64,000 nt of DNA, from assembly GCA_029448655.1 (NCBI GenBank), contig JACCLO010000005.1, forward strand, positions 2,728,001 through 2,792,000, given 5' to 3'. A program made the translations under genes and the position numbers. The notes below the pieces were generated by a model. The model worked only from the letters and a program-made list of their open reading frames with translations, was not told where the DNA came from and searched no databases. This DNA is from Wolfiporia cocos. Lineage: Eukaryota > Basidiomycota > Agaricomycetes > Polyporales > Phaeolaceae. The first letter of the stretch is position 1, and each line of letters begins with the position of its first letter. This document shows, in pieces, positions 52,930 to 64,000 of this stretch.

Positions 52930-53708
52930 ATGGCATCGTCCAGGACGATATTCACCGTCGCCAGCATCACCGTGCTGGGCGGTCTTCTCGCATACGCCGT
53001 CTACTTTGACTACAAGCGCAGGAACGATGTTGAGTTTCGCAGGCGACTGAGTAAGTGGCTAATGAACTTTGTGGCTTTCCTAATATCGCCGCAACTGTAG
53101 AAAAGGACAAGAAGCGGGTGGACAAGCAGGCGGCTGCGAGTAATCAGGCGTCCCAATCGAGCGTCAGCATTGAGGAAATCCGTGCTGCTCTCGCCAAAAT
53201 CAAGGATGAGGAGGTACCTACAACTCCGGAGCAAAGGGAGCTATTCTTCATGACGCAAGTCAGTACGGGAGAGCAACTCTGCACTCAAGGTCAGCGCCCG
53301 CATACTCTTCGCTCCAGCTCGAAAATCTCTAACGTGCCCGGTCAGGCCCTATGTTCCACCTTCCTGCTGCTGTGGCCTTTTACCGTGCCCTGCGAGTGTA
53401 CCCGTCACCCGTGGAGCTTCTGCAGATCTACCAAAAGACTGTACCACCACCTGTGTTCCAGGTGCGTCCATAGTCTGCGGAAACACAACTGGTCGCTGAT
53501 CATCCGACAGCTTGTCATTACCATGACCAACTTGGACGTAAGTGAACCTTCGTTGCCGGAGGAGGAGTCGCGGCGTGATGCTTCAGAGAAGTCGCGGCGT
53601 GATGCTTCAGAGGAGGAGTCGCGGCGTGATGCTTCAGAAGACGAGACCAGCCCAACGCGGACTGGTCCTCCGTCGGAGACGTCATCACAAGAATGGGACA
53701 AGCTTTGA
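52930..53708 (+). CDS. TOM20: Mitochondrial import receptor Tom20
   Basis: Exons 52930..53050, 53101..53289, 53346..53461 and 53511..53708; 207 residues. An N-terminal anchor helix (TIFTVASITVLGGLLAYAVYF) is followed by the basic YKRR stop-transfer and a charged helix (KKDKKRVDKQ). The receptor domain has PEQRELFFMTQVSTGEQL and GPMFHLPAAVAFYRALRVYP, the TPR-like core that binds presequences, then PPPVFQLVITM. The acidic C-terminal tail holds a tandem SRRDASE repeat, which is longer than usual. Tom20 sits in the outer mitochondrial membrane with its domain in the cytosol. Confidence 0.93.
53567..53640. repeat. Three tandem units in the Tom20 tail
   Basis: A GTCGCGGCGTGATGCTTCAG unit occurs three times with spacers of one and two codons, encoding three SRRDASE copies in frame. 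Confidence 0.85.
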
Positions 53709-54011
53709 CGAGCTCACTATTCCTCGAGCCGCTGGGTGGCCATGTAAAACTCGATCTCCGCTGCTGGAGCTGTAGTTTGTATTCGACTCGCCCTACCGCG
53801 CACGTCTACCCTCCAACTCTCCTTTATTCTGCTTGCAATCTATAGCTAATAGACATCTCTTTCATGTTGTACTTGTCCTTCCGGTGTGACAGGTGAAAGC
53901 TCGTGTTGAAGGTGAGCATGCTAAGCAACTCAAGGAATGAGATTTCAATAAACTGAGATGTGTACGCCGTGGTAAACGTCAGGCTACTTCGATACCTTCC
54001 CGCCTAAGAGC
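53709..54011. other. Intergenic, TOM20 3' flank and SET gene promoter
   Basis: 303 nt; nothing recognised. Confidence 0.4.
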
Positions 54012-55333
54012 ATGAATGTGTCTGTTCAATCTTCTCCTAAGGACCAGCTGCGCAAGATTCTCGTTGCAGAGAAGGACTTCGAAGAAGGGGATATTATTTA
54101 CAAGGTGGCTCCCGCTTCCATTCATCCTAAGATCCGAACTCATATTGGAATGCTCTCAGGAACTGCCGGTAGTAGCCGTCTTGGATGCCGATTTGGAGGG
54201 GCAGGGAAAGTACTGCTCCCACTGCCTGCGCTCGCTCGAGGGTATCGACGCCGACACGACCGTCACCCCCGCCTCCGACCGCCTTGGCTCCGTCTACTGC
54301 TCTAGCGCGTGCCACGAAAAGGCCAAGGCGCAATCACAGAACCTCCTCTTCGGACTCGAGTCCGTCCTGCCGCCGGAGCTCGACAACGGGCTCGCGAACC
54401 TCACGAAGGGCGACCGCGACGGTGCACAGGCCGAGTTCACCGAGTTCATCAAGAAGGAAGGCCGCTCTGTCCCGCTGCTCACCGCGCGCTTCGTCGCGCG
54501 CCAGGTCGCGATCGAGAGCGCGAAGCTCGTGCCGGGCAAGACGGCCGTGAACCAGGCGGAAATCCTGGAGGGGACGGTCAACGCGGACGAGTACAGCTTG
54601 TATGACCACATGGAGCGCCTGCGGTTCGTGGACGGGAAGGTGACAGAAGACGAGACGAAGATGCTGTGCGCGGTGCTCGGCGCTGCGCTCCCTGGTCTGG
54701 AGCAGTCCGTCAATGAGGAGCGGCACGCGACCTACCACGGTAAATTGGCATACAATGCGATCGGTGTTTACTTCGGTAATGGCAGAGACGACAAGGCAAG
54801 TCGCCTCTTGTAGGCAAAAATCTCGACACTGATCGATTCACTAGCCTGTGCCTACCGCTCGTCCCGAAGACCAGGAGCGCATGCGCACGCCGGTTGGTAC
54901 GTCCCGACAGGTTGGAAGTGGTCTCTTCCCCGTTTCAGCATACGTAAGCGTAACATCGTGAATCTCTTTTTGCACCAAACGTTGATATCTATTGCTTTAG
55001 ATCGCGCACTCCTGCGACCCCTCTGCCAAGCCAGTGTTCAGCTCTGGCAATTACGAATTATCATTGGTTGCCAACAAGCCCATCAAAAAAGGCGAGCAGA
55101 TCACTATGGCGTACGTGGACGTATCCCAGCACGACGGTGAGAGCGAGGATGCTAGGCGTCGCCGACGCTTTGAGCTTGCTCGTGGGTGGCGCTTCAAGTG
55201 CACATGCGACCGCTGCGAGGCAGAGGAGACGGGGGACACCGAAGTCGATCTCGGCGTTGACAAAGATGAGTCGAAGGTCGAAGATGTCGTCCGCCGCGTG
55301 GAGTCAGGTCAGGACCACGAGACGTTCCTCTGA
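54012..55333 (+). CDS. SET-domain lysine methyltransferase, Set5-like
   Basis: Exons 54012..54104, 54160..54795, 54845..54943 and 55001..55333; 386 residues. The split SET domain starts with LRKILVAEKDFEEGDIIYKE; a Cys-rich insert (KYCSHCLRSL, VYCSSACHEKA) follows, then a long helical insert. The SET-C part has PVSAYIAHSCDPSA (His279-Cys281, equal to the NHSC motif), NPI-like ANKPIKKGEQITMAYVD with the catalytic Tyr, and a post-SET CTCDRC. This layout matches Set5/SmyD-type enzymes; yeast Set5 methylates histone H4. Intron 2 (54796..54844) must use a GC donor (AAG|GCAAGT), because the only nearby GT gives a wrong frame. The short acidic end after CTCDRC may be a real tail. Confidence 0.87.
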
Positions 55334-55653
55334 ACGTTCAAGCAATCGAGCACGTCATAAATTCCGCTAGTATGGAGAGAAAGTACAATTACGTAGTGAC
55401 ATAATGTATCGTGTGCGTCTCGTCTGTCTCGTTCCAATGCGAGTTCGACGACGAGAGGTAACAAGCACCCAAAGCTAGCGGTCTCGATTTAGCGATACAA
55501 TATGTACACGACAGCATTGCACAGCACAAATACAGTGGACTAGACGCGCCTATGAATACCGTGGAACAACGTACAACAGCTTGTTGATCGTTCACACTAT
55601 TAAAACATCACTACTATAACATCGTCAGTGAGGTCCCTACCGGAACCCTCCTT
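55334..55653. other. Intergenic, convergent
   Basis: 320 nt, AT-richer than the flanks. Nothing recognised. Confidence 0.4.
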
Positions 55654-58359
55654 TCATGCCAGACTTCTCCACATTCCTGATTGCATAGGTCAGTAAATGC
55701 TTCGCGCGTGACAGTCTCGTTAAGGCTCACCAGCTTCTGGAAGCTCGCTGCGTGCCTTCAAGATCTTCAGTGCACGAAGACGTCCGACCGATCCTACCTC
55801 GGTAACTTCGGTGTCTGTCCCCACATCATCCTCCTCATCTTCATCTAGATCCGCAGTGAACTCAAGTGCCCCAGGATCTACAGCACGGCCACGATCACGC
55901 TCCGCGTACGCCGCCTTCCGCGCAGACACCGACGATGACGGGCGCAGCGCCGGGACGAGTATCCCAGGGCGCTCCGTAAGGGAGGTCTTAGGCTCTAATG
56001 CAGGGGCGCCAAAGTGCGCGACGTTCCGCATTATGGGTATCGGCAACGATGATGCGATTGGGGCGTCGTAGCCCAATGATCGCCTCTCATCTGCGCGCAC
56101 AGCCGCGTCAGTCAGCACAAAAATGGGTGAGGAAAGTGTCAGACGCCGAACTCACCTCGAGCTTCGTCATCAGATGTATCGTCGGAATTGTCTGCATACC
56201 GGCCCAGGCGCGGGCCGTCGTACTCAACCGCAGCATCGTTCTCCTCTTCCTCAATGGCGGCCGGGCCGGGATCCTTATTTTTCTTGTCCTGCCGATCAAC
56301 GAACATCTTCCACGCCTTGCTGTCCCTCTTCCAAGCACTCCTATGACTCGGCGTGCTCGCCGCCACGAGCCGCAGTATTTCCGCTTCTCGTGTGTCCGTA
56401 GGGGCATCGTCCTCCTCAGGCACATAGTGTCCGTTGGGCCGAGACTGACGGGTTTCAGCCTCTGCGACGACAGCCTCCCGCACGGCCGCTGAGCGCGGAC
56501 GCCCGACAGACTCGTCGCGGGATGCCAGCGGTTGGCTACTTGAGAAATCGGGCAGGGAGGCAGGGCGAAGAGCGGACAACGAGGAAGGCAGGCCGTATGT
56601 GTCCTGTATTCGAGTGCGAACGCGACGGGCAGCATTTCTACCAGAAGGCTCGGGAGCCTGTGCACCGGATGCTTTCCCATTCACTAGAGTTGGAGAGATT
56701 AGAGGCTCCTCTGAAGGCCTGGTGGGGTCTTCGCCTTCCATTTCGAAGATGGTGTCTGCCACAAACCAAGATGGGCAAGAAGATTGGAGATAAGCCCTAT
56801 GACAAACCTACCTTCTGCCACTGCTTTGCTGCCATCAGCCTCCGTAGTGGTTTCAGTATCAATAATAGCCACTTCGGGCTTCACGTCGAATGTAACCTTC
56901 CTCTTTCCCTTCCGAACACCGTCTTTCGCATCGTCTTTGCCTTTCTCCTGGCTTCTTGATCTCCGCGAGGAGGAACGCGATTTGGTGGTCTCCTTATCTT
57001 CGTCTTTTTTGATCGAGCTCTTGCCTGCCGTGGGAGGCCGTCCGCGGGACATCGCGGCAGCTGAGGGACTTCCAGCGGCATCGTCGCTGGTCATGGCCTG
57101 AGGCTGCGTGTCGGGAGACTGCATCCTTGCCAATCCGCCCATCTGCCGTTCCAGCTCTGAAACATACCTCACGCTGGTGGCGATGTCTATGCGTTCGTCC
57201 ATGTTGCGCCTATACGCATCACGGATTGCAGACTCGCCATTGACAACCATTGCGGCCGTCGCCCGTACAGATGAACTGGATGGGGAATCCACGCGCGTCG
57301 AGCTATAACGACTAGGCGAAGACAAAGTCGACTCGTGTGATGGCGGGGAACGGGGGGTTTGCGGGTTATCACGTGCAGACGATTCCTGTGCCTCCGGGAC
57401 CTGTGCCCTCGGGTGATGGAAGGAAGTCGTGGCGAGGGAAGCGGAGAGGGCAGACGTCACCTGACGAGGGGAAGTCACCGATGACGTCCGCGACGGGATG
57501 TCGTGAATGGGGACGAAGTCGTTAATACGCATGGACGAGCCCTCGCGCACACTGGCTCCTGCGATAGAGTTCATCGCCCCAGGCCACTTCGCATTGCTTA
57601 TCTTTCTGCCGGACATAGACGATGAAGGTCGACCTATCCCGCTGGAGCTATACTGAATCTCGTCCAGGCCCTCCTTAAACTTGCTCCACAATAATTCCAC
57701 TGCATGCTTGATCCCCGCTTCGATCTCCTGTACTTCCGATGCCTTCTCCTGAACGATCCGGGCAATGAACTCCTCCGCGGCGTTGCGGACTTTCTCAGCC
57801 TCACTGGCGGCGATAGAGGACAGATAGGCGAACACTGAATGGCTGGGCGTAAAGGGTGGCGGGGCAAATAGGTGGGGCAGTGGTGGCAGGTGCTTCCTCG
57901 CAATCTGCGCCGAGTCCTGCGGAGAGGTAGATGGCGGAGCATTGAACGAGACCGACGGCGTTCCGGAAGGTAGAACGACTTTGAATAGCCTGGAGTATGA
58001 CGGAGAGCATTCCGCCTCGACTAAATCCTTCCCGGTCTGACCCCAATCAGCGTTCGAAATTAGATACGATAGTCCGGTCAGGCAAATACCCGGGGCATAG
58101 GCAGGCGTGAGCTCGCTGCGCTGTTATGCGGCAGCGCGTACAGGCTCTACGACTGCCTCAGGCCGAGGGTTTGCAAAACCAGTGAACGTACCATGCACCT
58201 CCTGGACACCTCAATCCAGCCTGTTGTGCTCTTAAGCAGATCTTGCTCCACCCATCCGTCTTCCAGTATCACAGGGCCTTCACCGCTATCGGTGTCTGGG
58301 TGGATGGAATGATACACCCTGTAGACCTCGGTCTGGCAGAGCAAGCATGTGAGGGTCAT
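55654..58359 (-). CDS. Large disordered protein with N-terminal CxxC, unknown function
   Basis: Minus-strand exons 58359..58192, 58120..56812, 56755..56156, 56090..55731 and 55676..55654; 819 residues. The N-terminus is compact: TCLLC (Cys5, Cys8), then VYRVYHSI, EDGWVEQDLL and LTGLSYLISNADWG, a possible small zinc-bound domain. A coiled coil follows near residues 185-245 (AASEAEKVRNAAEEFIARIV; EVQEIEAGIKHAVELLW). The rest is Ser/Pro/Arg-rich and disordered, with acidic runs (DLDEDEEDDV) and ERQMGGLARMQSP. I do not recognise a family. The last exon is tiny and its acceptor is uncertain; another reading would change the final residues. Domain order (CxxC, coil, basic/acidic tail) suggests a scaffold or nuclear protein, as inference only. 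Confidence 0.7.
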
Positions 58360-58984
58360 ATGGCGACCCCAACCGGATGCCTCATCCTGCACGGCCTGGG
58401 TCCGGTGTCTGAGCGTCAGCTGGAGATGCGTCTGCGCGACAGAGAATCAACCAGTTGTAGTATGCAGCGATCAACGTTTTCGGACGCACCACAGAGATGC
58501 CCTCATCGCCTGCGTACACCGACTCGAAGCCATGTGCATGGGGTGGAGGGCTCCCCGCTGGCGGTTGTGAGGCAACCCGCACGTTCAAGCAGTGACAGGC
58601 ATAGCTCTGTGGTTGGCCATTGGAGGCCATAGCACGGGTGGCTCGCAGCGGAGACAAACAGGATGAAGGTCCTGGTCAGAAGGGGTACCCCGCGCGCAAG
58701 CGCTGACTCAAAACGAGTATCGCAGGCGCCAAAGCAACGGCTCTACGATTGCTCGAATAAGACAACTGGCCGTGTGCACTGCGATCAGCGACCTCGTCAT
58801 GTTATTCGCCGTTCCGCCCATATCCGCCGACCACCCCGCTTAATTCCAGTCCAAGTGACTGATGCACCCCGCTTGCTTGCGGACAACACGCGCGCGAAGA
58901 TGCAGCGGCACTGGTTGCCGCCTCGTGGTCCGACCGAGTAGTGTACACCCAAAATATACAGCCACAATGACACGAGAGCCCTGG
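58360..58984. other. Intergenic
   Basis: 625 nt between the start of the CxxC gene and the stop of CLPTM1, both minus strand. No gene recognised. Confidence 0.4.
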
Positions 58985-61786
58985 TCACTTGGTCTTCTTG
59001 GTCTCCTTCCTGTCCTTACCCTCATTCTCCTGTACGGCATCCACCTCTGATGCCATCACCTGACCGTACTCATTGACTCGCTTGGGGTCAATTCGGTAGA
59101 TCCAGCGCTGTTTGGGCGGCTCAGAAGAACTGCGCTTGACGAGCCGCTGGGGAGACGCACCTGATACAGGAAGACTAGGAAGACGACGTCGTCACGGAAG
59201 CAGGCCAAGCGATGCAACATCGGCATTTTGATGCAGAACCTAGCGCGCAATCATTAGCATTGGGCTATAGGGCAAGCTGGTAGCCCAGGACATACGCAAA
59301 CAGGTCGTCCACGACTGTGGAGAGCGTTTTGTAAATCATGGCCTTCATCGGCATGTGCGCAACGCTCTGTGCGGGTTGTACGTCATCTGTCATGCTGTCA
59401 TCTTCCGAGAGACATGGAACAAACCTTGAGTTTGTAGTTGATAATCAATTGCGGGACAAGTTGGGCCTGTGCATTGCGAATTTATGTCAAACACTTGACC
59501 CCGTGTAGCAGCTGGTGGACTCACGAAGCCAAACATGTACACGAAGGATGTCAACGTTGATATGACGAAACTATACCACCCCCTGTGCGTCTCGTACAAT
59601 AGCGAGTACACGGTGTATGCCGCGAGACATGGGATGGTAACCCAAGATACATAGCGGAAAGCGAGTTTGTCGTATCTGAGGAAACATTGATATATAACGA
59701 GCTGTGAGATAATACGACGACTTACTCCTGTGTTTTCTTCTCATCTTCCGTGAGAACGTGTTTATCTGAAGCACGGGACAGTGTGAATTCTGACGCGCAA
59801 ATATAATCGACATGGATATGGGCAAACCTTTGATGTCTATCTTGTATGGGAACGTAGACCCAGGGGCTGCAGGCGCGATGCTGATATCCACCGCCTTTGT
59901 AATCTGTTTGGAATTAATATGAGCATCTGAAAGCTCAAGATGAACAGTGATATCTTACTTTCCAAGCCTCGATGAGGACCCCGACGCCGGAGCCCATCAG
60001 AATCATCCAGCTAGTTTGTTCGTTGTTATCTATGAGATAAAGTAGGATAATGATCTGAACGACAACATTGGTAACTATCTGCCGGAAGATGCGTCAGTCG
60101 AATGACAATAGTGGGCGCCGTGGATAGAAGACGCACAGATCTAGGGAAACAAGATCAGCGAGTATGTATGACGGATCTCGAGAGTTACTAACCTGACAGA
60201 AACGCCGACGAGTTCTTGCTTATGCCTCCAATGTGAAACATCCGAGCTAAACGCTAACATCTCGAAGCTATCTCAAAGTCAGCCACGCGAGACACTCCAA
60301 TTACAGAGTCAGTCAGACTCACACCATGTGTAGAACACTGACCAGCCCCGTGAGGCCCAGGAACCACGGATTGGTCTCGACGAGCATTCTCTTAATTTCG
60401 TCGAGCTCGGATGCACCCGGACCACCCTGTTGTTTCGCAGCCTCGTCGAAGCCGGCCGTCATGGTGGAGAAGGTCTGGAACTTCCAGTAGGACATGGGTT
60501 GGAATGTGACTTGCAGCGGAAGACGGGGAGTCGTTGTATTAATCTCTATGAACTGAGAACGAAGAAGCCAGAAGTCGTTAGGGAAGACTATGGGTTTGTA
60601 GAATGCAGTGGTGCCCGTCGGGTCCCGCTCGGGATACAGGTAAACGTCTGTGAAGAGTGTAAGGGTGATTCAGTACAGTGGCTTTACATGAACCTACGTT
60701 GTGCGACCGGGGGAGGTAATTTAGAGTAGGGCAGTACACCGCTGTCAGTAACCAAAGCAAGCGTCAAGTTCTGAATTGCGAGGCGTCAAGACGGCAATTT
60801 GCATAGTATTGACGGAAGACTCACTGGATGCCAGTGAGAGACAATGACATCTGCCTAAGATCCATATGATAACCGACACATTTTATGATATAGTCACCCG
60901 ACATACCTGGGGTTCTTCTGGCTCTTCAACTGTGTCCTCTTGGCCACCAAGCAGGTTCTTCTCCTTCCGGGTTTTTGCCTTTGACAAATAACGAGTCAAC
61001 ACTGTTGAATCTGTGTGTTAGCCAACATTTTGGGGTATGATCTTTTGCCGTACATTTCCTGGTGTGGTGAACAGCTCTCGAGTCGTAGCTGGGCTTCAAG
61101 GGGTTAGGACTCGCGTTATCCCTGACCAAGAACACGTCAGCCCAGAGAGAGCCATTGTGCTGCACACTCTGCACATAGTCGTCAACAGAGTTCCCTCACC
61201 AAATCGGACGCGAGTCGACTCACGGGCGGGATATCCACCATGAAATCAACCGTCCTCGCGTCGTTCCAGTCGCCGTATGTAATGTCTTTCCAGACGAAGT
61301 GCGGCAGGTCGGACTCCTCGGACTCTGGCCGGAACACATCACCCGTAGGGGAAGTCGAGAGGTACACATGCATGGCGAGAGGGATGCCGGAAGGCCATGC
61401 GGGGCGTGCATTGGTCGGGATGAGTGGGATTTGGCCTGGTGCACCAGGCGCGTGTGATTGAGGCACGCTATCTAAGACAGCACTTGATGGGATGGGTGTA
61501 GAGGTCTCCGGTTGCGTCTTGGATGCAAAGAACTTGGTCGCTGTACACATAAGCTATCAGTCAGGACTTAGCAATCGCAATCTTTCCATGAGCCTACGTA
61601 CCGACTTGCGAGACCAAGTACATGATAATCAATTGCTGAGATGTGTCAGAAACATCGCTACAGCAGACGTCAGGACATATGTACCTGCGCATACCCCCAC
61701 ATTCTCTGGCCGAAAGACTCCTCCTCGGCACCTGCAGCAGGCCGCGCGTTGGCCGCCGCGGGTCGTGCAGGAGCATCCGCGGGCAT
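58985..61786 (-). CDS. CLPTM1 homologue, multi-pass membrane protein
   Basis: Minus-strand exons 61786..61685, 61635..61602, 61540..61224, 61168..61054, 61010..60907, 60854..60825, 60770..60698, 60647..60323, 60267..60193, 60140..60137 (4 nt), 60078..59959, 59903..59828, 59765..59726, 59675..59525, 59466..59425, 59366..59296, 59239..59161 and 59107..58985; 626 residues. An N-terminal anchor (QLIIMYLVSQV) precedes the lumenal domain (ARPAWPSGIPLAMHVYLS; DITYGDW; NGSLWADVFLV), then PKVNFEML-like VFEMLAFSSDVSHWR, several membrane helices, NYKLKSVAHMPMKAM and DDLFAFCIKMP, all typical of CLPTM1. The ER protein family has been linked to glycolipid scrambling (CLPTM1L) and receptor trafficking. The C-terminal tail is Lys-rich (KETKKTK), fitting ER retrieval. 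Confidence 0.92.
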
Positions 61787-64000
61787 GGCTGTTTCGTATC
61801 AGCCACCTTATTAGCAAACTGGCTCAATGCGAGGTTCCGGGAAAGTGCATGCACAGACACGAGATGAAGAGGATGGCGGGCGGCGCGACAAACGCGCGAC
61901 TGCGCCTTCCATCACGTGATCAAGGTACAGGCTTGCACGCCTAGACACGCGTACGCGGTGGGATCAAGATGTGAAGACGGAGAAGGAAGCCGATCACAGA
62001 AGCCGCCACTCTGCCTGGCGAGTGCACTTCACGCTGAAGAGTTTGCGAGCGCTGTGTCACCAATTATTGGCAATGAATTTTGCAAAGTAAGCAGTGCACC
62101 GGGCGCAAGGCCAGGTTTCGATACGTATCATGTATACATAAGATGAACGAGACTCGGTATGTTCAGATGTCACCAAACATGCAGCGGCGTATGGTAGCGT
62201 CAAACTGGCATGCTGGCAGCGTGAAGACTGCACCTCGACTTCCTGATGTGAAGCGTTTAGCGGCGACCGCCACACGATCGTCGTGTCGTGCCGATACCAC
62301 ACAACCCCACCGCCCTCCTCCTGCCATCAGCGCTGATACTCGTCGCCGGGGTAACATATAGTAGCGGCCAAGCAGCAGCAGTCATAACGTTCCCACCTGG
62401 CAAGACAGCCGTTACTCGAAGCGTTGAAACCGACGATAGACTAACACGGCATCCCGCTCGCTTGCCGAAGCTTGTAGCCTGTTGTCGACGGCAATCAGAT
62501 TTGACGACACCGCGCGTCAAATCGCGGTGCTGCCGCCGGATGACCCATCCAGTTAGCGATGACTTGGCCTGCGGTACGCTGTCGCTTCAGAGAGCTGGGT
62601 CCCAGAGGGCTCGCGTGCGATCTTCGCACGGGAGATCTTCCGCCGGAGTGTCCGGCGCAGTGCGGCCTACTGCTGCGTACTGCGCGACGGCGCTTAGGTT
62701 TGGGTTGGCGAGCTACTGGTTCACCGTTTCTCCTTTCATGGCGAGAGAAAGATATATCGAGTTGCAGGAGAGGCAGTGCTGGTACAGGCATCCGCAGTGA
62801 ATGCAATGTCATAATCGGCCATTGCGGCTTGCAGAGACCACTGAGGATGATGATCTTGGCGATAGGCTACGAAGAGAAGCAGAAGCTGATCCATCGGGCC
62901 AAAGTCCCCGCTGGATATGAAAAGCGGCGGCTGGCATTGCTTTCGTAGGTATTCGAACCGTTAAAAGAATTGAACGATAGCTGCCTCGGGCTTAGCAATG
63001 AATGAGGCGTAGTGGCTGAAGCCCTAAGAGGCGGTGTGACATATTTGACACTCACCATCATATAGTGGCTTTTCGGTGTGAATAAGCTCATGCCTGTGCT
63101 ATACCTGCGTCTGATAGTGCGCCGCAGCAAGTATCCGCTGGCGTCTCAAAGCCGGAGTCAGTCGCTAGCTGTAGACACAGAAGCTGTGATGCGGTTTCCA
63201 AAGTCCAGCGCACGCCCGCCGCAGCTGAAACCGAGTCTGATGCCATGTCCAGGAACCGAGAAGGTGGCGATGCCAGTAACACAGTGGTCTATTCATTTTC
63301 TACTCTAACTGGGACGAGGAGAACGAGTAGGCACGATTGGAAATTCCGTCGATCGGTGTAAACCGATCGACAACTTCCTTGGAGACCAAGCCGGATTGTG
63401 CCTGCATACACATCCTCGCGGTCCATGCCGGACCCTTTTGTATGTAAAGCGAATCTTGACCTGTTGAGCAGCCAAGAGGTGGCGAAAAAAGCCGCCTCGA
63501 AGAATGCCATTCATCCGAGAGGCCAGGTCATCCAGGGGGAAATTTTGCGCTAGCCCGAGCCCTGTGTTCCGCAAACCAGCCTCGAGTGCTAGAGTGGACA
63601 AGGCATTCGCATTTGCAGCGCATAGCAATGTCAAAATCACTTCAGCGGCTGTACATGGCTGTACATTGATACCTGTCGTACAGTGGCATTGGCGATATCC
63701 CCCGGCCACTCCGCGCGCTGTTAGAGTTTGTCAACAGCCAGCGGTGTGTGAAGAGGCTGTAGCACGTCCACAACTTTTTGCAGCGTGATAGTTGTCGTGT
63801 CCAGCTAGGCCCGGCACATCAGAGTCGCCACTAACATCAATCCAGTGATGAATGAGCCCGCTCCGATATCAGTGTGTACGACAACAATTTCGAAGAAAGC
63901 AACGAGCACATGCGTCTCAAGAGAGAGCCATCAACCGTATATGCATTCGCACAACCTTGGCACCGTTCAGCAGCATAGCATTGACATGTGAAAGCGTGCT
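61787..64000. other. 2.2 kb with no supported gene
   Basis: Several open stretches (for example minus 63709..63305, 134 codons; plus 62288..62800, 170 codons) lack domains and splice context. Contains the presumed CLPTM1 promoter at its left end. No RNA gene, repeat array or transposon ends seen. The 3' part may belong to a gene that continues outside the window. Confidence 0.35.

Noticed and set aside
63305..63709. Minus-strand ORF of 134 codons
   Set aside because: No recognisable domain; overlapping frames look equally good. Could be part of a gene beyond the window, but unsupported.

Overview
The window is eukaryotic nuclear DNA from a filamentous basidiomycete, probably an Agaricomycete. 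Genes lie on both strands and are cut by many introns of about 45-65 nt with GTRNGY donors and YAG acceptors. The gene set (exocyst, tubulin, Kre9/KNH-like cell-wall protein, Cft2, Gemin2, fungal protoglobin) is fungal. All gene models were built by hand: each intron was chosen so that phase is kept and the protein stays continuous, and every exon sum is a whole number of codons. No RNA data or database search was available.

Layout. 1-10.7 kb: the 3' part of exocyst SEC10, a Ser/Thr-rich single-pass membrane protein, a coiled-coil protein, an amidohydrolase-2 decarboxylase facing quinolinate phosphoribosyltransferase (BNA6), and a Kre9/KNH-like GPI protein. 11-19.3 kb: a Gemin2 homologue divergent from a DUF3245-like nuclear protein, a small basic protein, a protoglobin and a dual-specificity phosphatase. 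19.8-28.2 kb: a 976-residue alpha/beta hydrolase in 18 exons and two tandem alpha-tubulin genes. 28.2-31.4 kb: two small unrecognised genes and an isolated copia-type gag-like ORF.

31.6-45.8 kb: a Bin3-type RNA methyltransferase, a HAD sugar/glycerol phosphatase, CPSF2/Cft2, ARF1, SEC15 and glutaminyl-tRNA synthetase. 46-64 kb: a PAF-acetylhydrolase, a tandem pair of AAA ATPases, TOM20, a Set5-like SET protein, an 819-residue protein with an N-terminal CxxC, a CLPTM1 homologue containing a 4-nt exon, and 2.2 kb with no gene I can support.

Most genes are unrelated housekeeping genes, as usual in fungal chromosomes. Functional links between neighbours are few: SEC10 and SEC15 belong to one complex, BNA6 faces a decarboxylase of the ACMSD/IDCase superfamily, and the tubulin and AAA pairs are local duplications. 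I did not find a convincing new multi-gene system. The most unusual signals are gene-structural: three apparent GC-AG introns, exons of 4, 11, 16 and 17 nt, two diverged tandem duplications, and two small genes of unknown function.
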